DNA from: Ardenticatenales bacterium
GTDB lineage: Bacteria; Chloroflexota; Anaerolineae; Ardenticatenales; Ardenticatenaceae
Assembly (NCBI GenBank): GCA_013812995.1
Contig: JACCSL010001007.1
Coordinates: 1-7,138 of the forward strand
Direction: 5' to 3'
Length of the DNA: 7,138 bases
In this document: positions 5,139 through 7,138 of the stretch, piece by piece
Layout of the letters: each line of letters opens with the position of its first letter
Position numbering within the stretch: the stretch's first letter is position 1
The notes under the pieces: generated by a model
Told to the model about the DNA's origin: nothing
The model's database searches: none
The model's input: only the letters and a program-made list of their open reading frames with translations
Position numbers and translations under genes: made by a program

Positions 5139-6118
5139 TGACCCAATCCGACTCTGACGCGCTTGACCTCAACGCTCTGTTCGAGGAACTTCAGTCCCAG
5201 CAGGCGGAGGCTGCGTTGCCGGAGGATCACCGCTCCGGCTTCGTGGCCGTGGTGGGGCAGCCCAATGTGGGCAAATCGACCCTCATCAATCGTCTTATCG
5301 GGCAGAAGATCGCGATTATCTCGCCCAAGCCTCAGACGACGCGCCGCCGCATCCTGGGCATCCTCACGCGCGAGGATGCCCAGGTCATTTTCGTGGACAC
5401 ACCCGGCGTCCACGAGCCGCTCCACCGGCTGGGCGAGTACATGAACGAGATGGCCCTTACCGCGATTCCGGATGCCGATGTGGTGCTCTTCCTCGTGCAG
5501 GCGGGGACCGCCCCGGACGACCTGGACCGGCAGATCGCGAGCAAAATCGCGCACTTCGAGGGTCCCAAGGTCTTGGTCATCAACAAGATCGATGTGGTCG
5601 AGCAGGACGTTGCCAGCGCGCGCTACACAGCGTACCAGGCACTGGGTAAGTGGGACGAGATGCTGCTGATCTCGGCCACGGAGGGCCACGGGGTGGAGGG
5701 AGTGCTTGACGCGCTTATCAAGCATCTGCCACAGGGGCCGCGTTACTACCCGGAAGGTCAGGTCACGGACCAGCACGAGCGCGACTTCGGGGCCGAGGTC
5801 ATCCGCGAGGCCGCGTTGGGCTACCTGGAGCAGGAGGTGCCCCACGCGCTCAACGTCGAGGTAGACGAATGGAAAGAGCGCGAGAACGGGATGCTCTACA
5901 TCTCCGCTACGCTCTACGTCGAGCGCGATAGCCAGAAGGGCATCGTCATCGGCGAGGGCGGGAAGATGCTCAAGCGTATCAGCTCCCAGGCGCGCCGCGA
6001 GCTGGAGCGCATTCTGGAGCAGAAGGTGTACTTGGAACTCTGGGTCAAAGTGCGCGAGAAGTGGCGTAGCAGCGAGAACTGGCTGGGGCGCTGGGGCTAC
6101 AAACCGCCCAAAGAGTAG
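5138..6118 (+). CDS. era: GTPase Era
   Basis: This is the 326-residue Era GTPase, which binds 16S rRNA near its 3' end and acts in maturation and assembly of the 30S ribosomal subunit. All G-motifs are present: G1 GQPNVGKS (40-47), switch I threonines in PQTTRRR (T67/T68), G3 DTPG (87-90), G4 NKID (149-152) and G5 SAT (179-181). The C-terminal KH RNA-binding domain shows the GxxG loop GEGG (272-275), within KGIVIGEGGKMLKRI, and the usual ending LWVKVREKWR. The protein has an N-terminal extension of about 30 residues, polar and Glu/Gln-rich, before the first strand, and is longer than the roughly 300 residues common for Era. The start ATG 5138 overlaps the stop of the acidic protein gene by one base. 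Just past the stop begins an insertion-sequence remnant, and no terminator is visible for era. Confidence 0.98.
   Translation: MTQSDSDALDLNALFEELQSQQAEAALPEDHRSGFVAVVGQPNVGKSTLINRLIGQKIAIISPKPQTTRRRILGILTREDAQVIFVDTPGVHEPLHRLGEYMNEMALTAIPDADVVLFLVQAGTAPDDLDRQIASKIAHFEGPKVLVINKIDVVEQDVASARYTAYQALGKWDEMLLISATEGHGVEGVLDALIKHLPQGPRYYPEGQVTDQHERDFGAEVIREAALGYLEQEVPHALNVEVDEWKERENGMLYISATLYVERDSQKGIVIGEGGKMLKRISSQARRELERILEQKVYLELWVKVREKWRSSENWLGRWGYKPPKE
5353..5384 (+). repeat. Perfect 13-bp inverted repeat inside era
   Basis: The arm 5353-5365 (CCTGGGCATCCTC) is the exact reverse complement of 5372-5384 (GAGGATGCCCAGG), separated by the 6-base loop ACGCGC. It covers era codons 72-83, between switch I and the DTPG motif. 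There is no T-run after it, so it is not a terminator. In mRNA it would form a very stable hairpin. No role is known to me. Confidence 0.85.
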
Positions 6119-6124
6119 AAAATT

Positions 6125-6979
6125 GGGGTAGTGTACCAATTTCGGTTGAAACGTGACTCAGGCAGCAGCAGTGAGGGCAGCGGCCTCTTGAGAGATCATG
6201 GCGAGAATGCCCTGGTCAGAATGGAAAGCGCTCGCGGCGCGGGCGCGGCGGCGGATGCGGCGATTGACCCGCTCCAGGTGGGAGGTGGTGCGCAAGAAGG
6301 CGCGCGGCCAAGTGGGATGTTTCGTTTCGAGGGAGAGATAGGCGATGGTGGCGCGAAAGTCGCGCCGCAGGGTAGCCACGGCAGCGGGTTGGGTGTGGCG
6401 ATAGCAGCGCACCACTTGTCGGTAGCGGCGCAAGAGGGTCGCCGGACGCTTGGCCTGCCAAATGGCCCGGAAGTCTTTGAGAATGGCCTTGCGTTGACGG
6501 GTGCGCTCGCGGCGCGAGAGACCCTCTGGAAGATGGAGGGCGTTGGCAATGTTGCGTAGTTTATGGAAGAGACAGCGTTGGGTGGGGGCGTCAAAATGGA
6601 CGATGCGCAAGGCGGCACACAAGCCTGCCCCGCCGTCATGAATCAGCAATTGCAGGCCATTCTCCCCGCGAATGCCCGCCGCTTCCAACGCGCTGAGGAA
6701 CGCCAGCCAAGCCGCCTCATCTTCACTCTCCGCGAGCTGCCAGGCCAAGAGGACACAGTGGCCGCTCTCGGGCCACACGCCCAGCGCCAGCAAGAGCGGA
6801 CGTTTGACGCGCGCTTTGACCAGCCGGCGGCGGCCCTTGCCATCGATCCGTATCTTGCCAGTGGGACGCAGTTGGGTGAGCCAGATGGCATCGACTTGCA
6901 CAATGGGCGGAATCGTAGGGTCATCTTGCGCGAGCGGCGGCGCGCTTTGCAACTGATGGAGCCGACATTCCGCACATCT
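6125..6979 (-). mobile_element. Mutator/IS256-superfamily insertion-sequence remnant
   Basis: The element is read from the transposase gene and from the abrupt change after era. Its left edge is probably near GGGGTAGTGTACC (6125-6137), only 7-10 bases past the era stop. That block looks like an IS terminus, though no exact partner copy was found. The right limit is uncertain: the transposase frame closes upstream at a stop at 6980-6982, and GC falls from about 70% to about 45% beyond that. No convincing target-site duplication is visible. The N-terminal half of the transposase is missing, which suggests that the right part was lost by deletion. Confidence 0.6.
6158..6952 (-). CDS. Mutator/IS256-superfamily transposase, N-terminally truncated
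   Basis: This is a DDE transposase core. From the TTG at 6952 it has 264 residues; the frame is open to 6979 and reads RCAECRLHQL before this TTG. The catalytic triad is visible: D21 in VQVDAIWL, D106 in LLIHDGGAGL, and E227 in TSHLERVNRRIRRR. The C-x2-H motif typical of this superfamily follows D2 (QRCLFHKLRN, C127/H130), and the ending AFHSDQGILAMI matches the family's C-terminus. Full-length members have roughly 100-150 more residues with a DNA-binding domain before the first Asp. Here that part is absent, and a stop (6980-6982) blocks extension. The product is therefore probably inactive, and it is best regarded as a pseudogene unless a frameshifted N-terminus exists. It is convergent with era. 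Confidence 0.75.
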   Translation of the reverse strand: MQSAPPLAQDDPTIPPIVQVDAIWLTQLRPTGKIRIDGKGRRRLVKARVKRPLLLALGVWPESGHCVLLAWQLAESEDEAAWLAFLSALEAAGIRGENGLQLLIHDGGAGLCAALRIVHFDAPTQRCLFHKLRNIANALHLPEGLSRRERTRQRKAILKDFRAIWQAKRPATLLRRYRQVVRCYRHTQPAAVATLRRDFRATIAYLSLETKHPTWPRAFLRTTSHLERVNRRIRRRARAASAFHSDQGILAMISQEAAALTAAA

Positions 6980-6982
6980 TCA

Positions 6983-7138
6983 ACTAAGCTTATGATACAA
7001 CATACAGTGATTCAAGCGGCAGAATCCACTAGATATTGTATAGCCCGCATGTGCTGAAAAGAAAAGGGGAGACAGTCGTCAACTCAGTCGAATTATTGCA
7101 GATCGCTGTAGACCTACATATAGGATCAAGTCTGCTAT
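6983..7138. other. Lower-GC stretch without a recognisable gene
   Basis: This segment is about 45% GC, against about 70% in the transposase next to it. It has stops in all frames, apart from short frames running off the right edge. I see no tRNA, terminator or convincing promoter. It contains a short palindrome, TGTAG-AC-CTACA (7107-7118). It may be what lay beyond the insertion before truncation, or degraded element sequence. Confidence 0.5.

Noticed and set aside
5218..5239. 7-bp inverted repeat (GCCGGAG / CTCCGGC, 8-base loop) near the start of era
   Set aside because: It is short and GC-only, as expected by chance in a GC-rich coding region, unlike the 13-bp repeat further on.
5135..6139. 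A 334-residue open frame on the minus strand covering all of era
   Set aside because: It mirrors era codon for codon and shows no domain or motif, and the plus strand encodes an unmistakable Era. Long antisense frames are common in GC-rich genes.
6131..7057. Two plus-strand frames (6131-6559 and 6563-7057) across the transposase
   Set aside because: They are antisense to a clear DDE transposase and show no family features.

Overview
The window is a GC-rich stretch of bacterial chromosome, dense in genes. Nine genes lie on the plus strand and one insertion-sequence remnant lies on the minus strand. The proteins are bacterial: Era GTPase, an OsmC-family thiol protein, an SgcJ/EcaC-type NTF2-fold protein and a class III nucleotide cyclase. 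The mixture of high GC, ATGA-coupled genes, conserved hypotheticals of an actinobacterial or chloroflexotal flavour and a Mutator-type transposase suggests Chloroflexota (perhaps Ktedonobacteria-like) or a neighbouring high-GC lineage. This is an inference from style; no rRNA or marker phylogeny is possible here.

Region 1 (1-2826) reads as one operon joined by two ATGA stop/start overlaps. It holds the 3' part of an NTF2-like gene, a DinB-like putative metal-binding protein, and a large membrane adenylate cyclase. The cyclase joins an SdhC-like putative diheme membrane domain, a [2Fe-2S] ferredoxin domain and a class IIIb cyclase domain, so it looks like a sensor that turns the redox state of the membrane or cytoplasm into cAMP. 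Its gene is clearly lower in GC than both flanks.

Region 2 (2827-4402) starts with a promoter placed so that the transcript would be leaderless. It continues with a degenerate PIG-L-deacetylase-like protein that has lost the metal-binding residues, a small HEPN-like helical protein (ATGA overlap) and a 122-residue protein of unknown function. It ends in a strong rho-independent terminator.

Region 3 (4403-6118) holds an OsmC-family gene whose GTG start is only 23 bases past that terminator. Next come a 72-residue, very acidic protein gene with a good ribosome binding site and era, which overlaps it by one base (TAATG). The era coding sequence contains a perfect 13-bp inverted repeat with a 6-base loop.

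Region 4 (6119-7138) begins immediately after the era stop. It holds a minus-strand Mutator/IS256-superfamily transposase that keeps its D-D-E catalytic core but lacks the usual N-terminal DNA-binding half. About 160 bases of lower-GC sequence with no recognisable gene follow to the window edge.

The best candidates for new biology are the three-module redox cyclase with its two coupled partners, and the pseudo-deacetylase/HEPN-like/unknown cassette.
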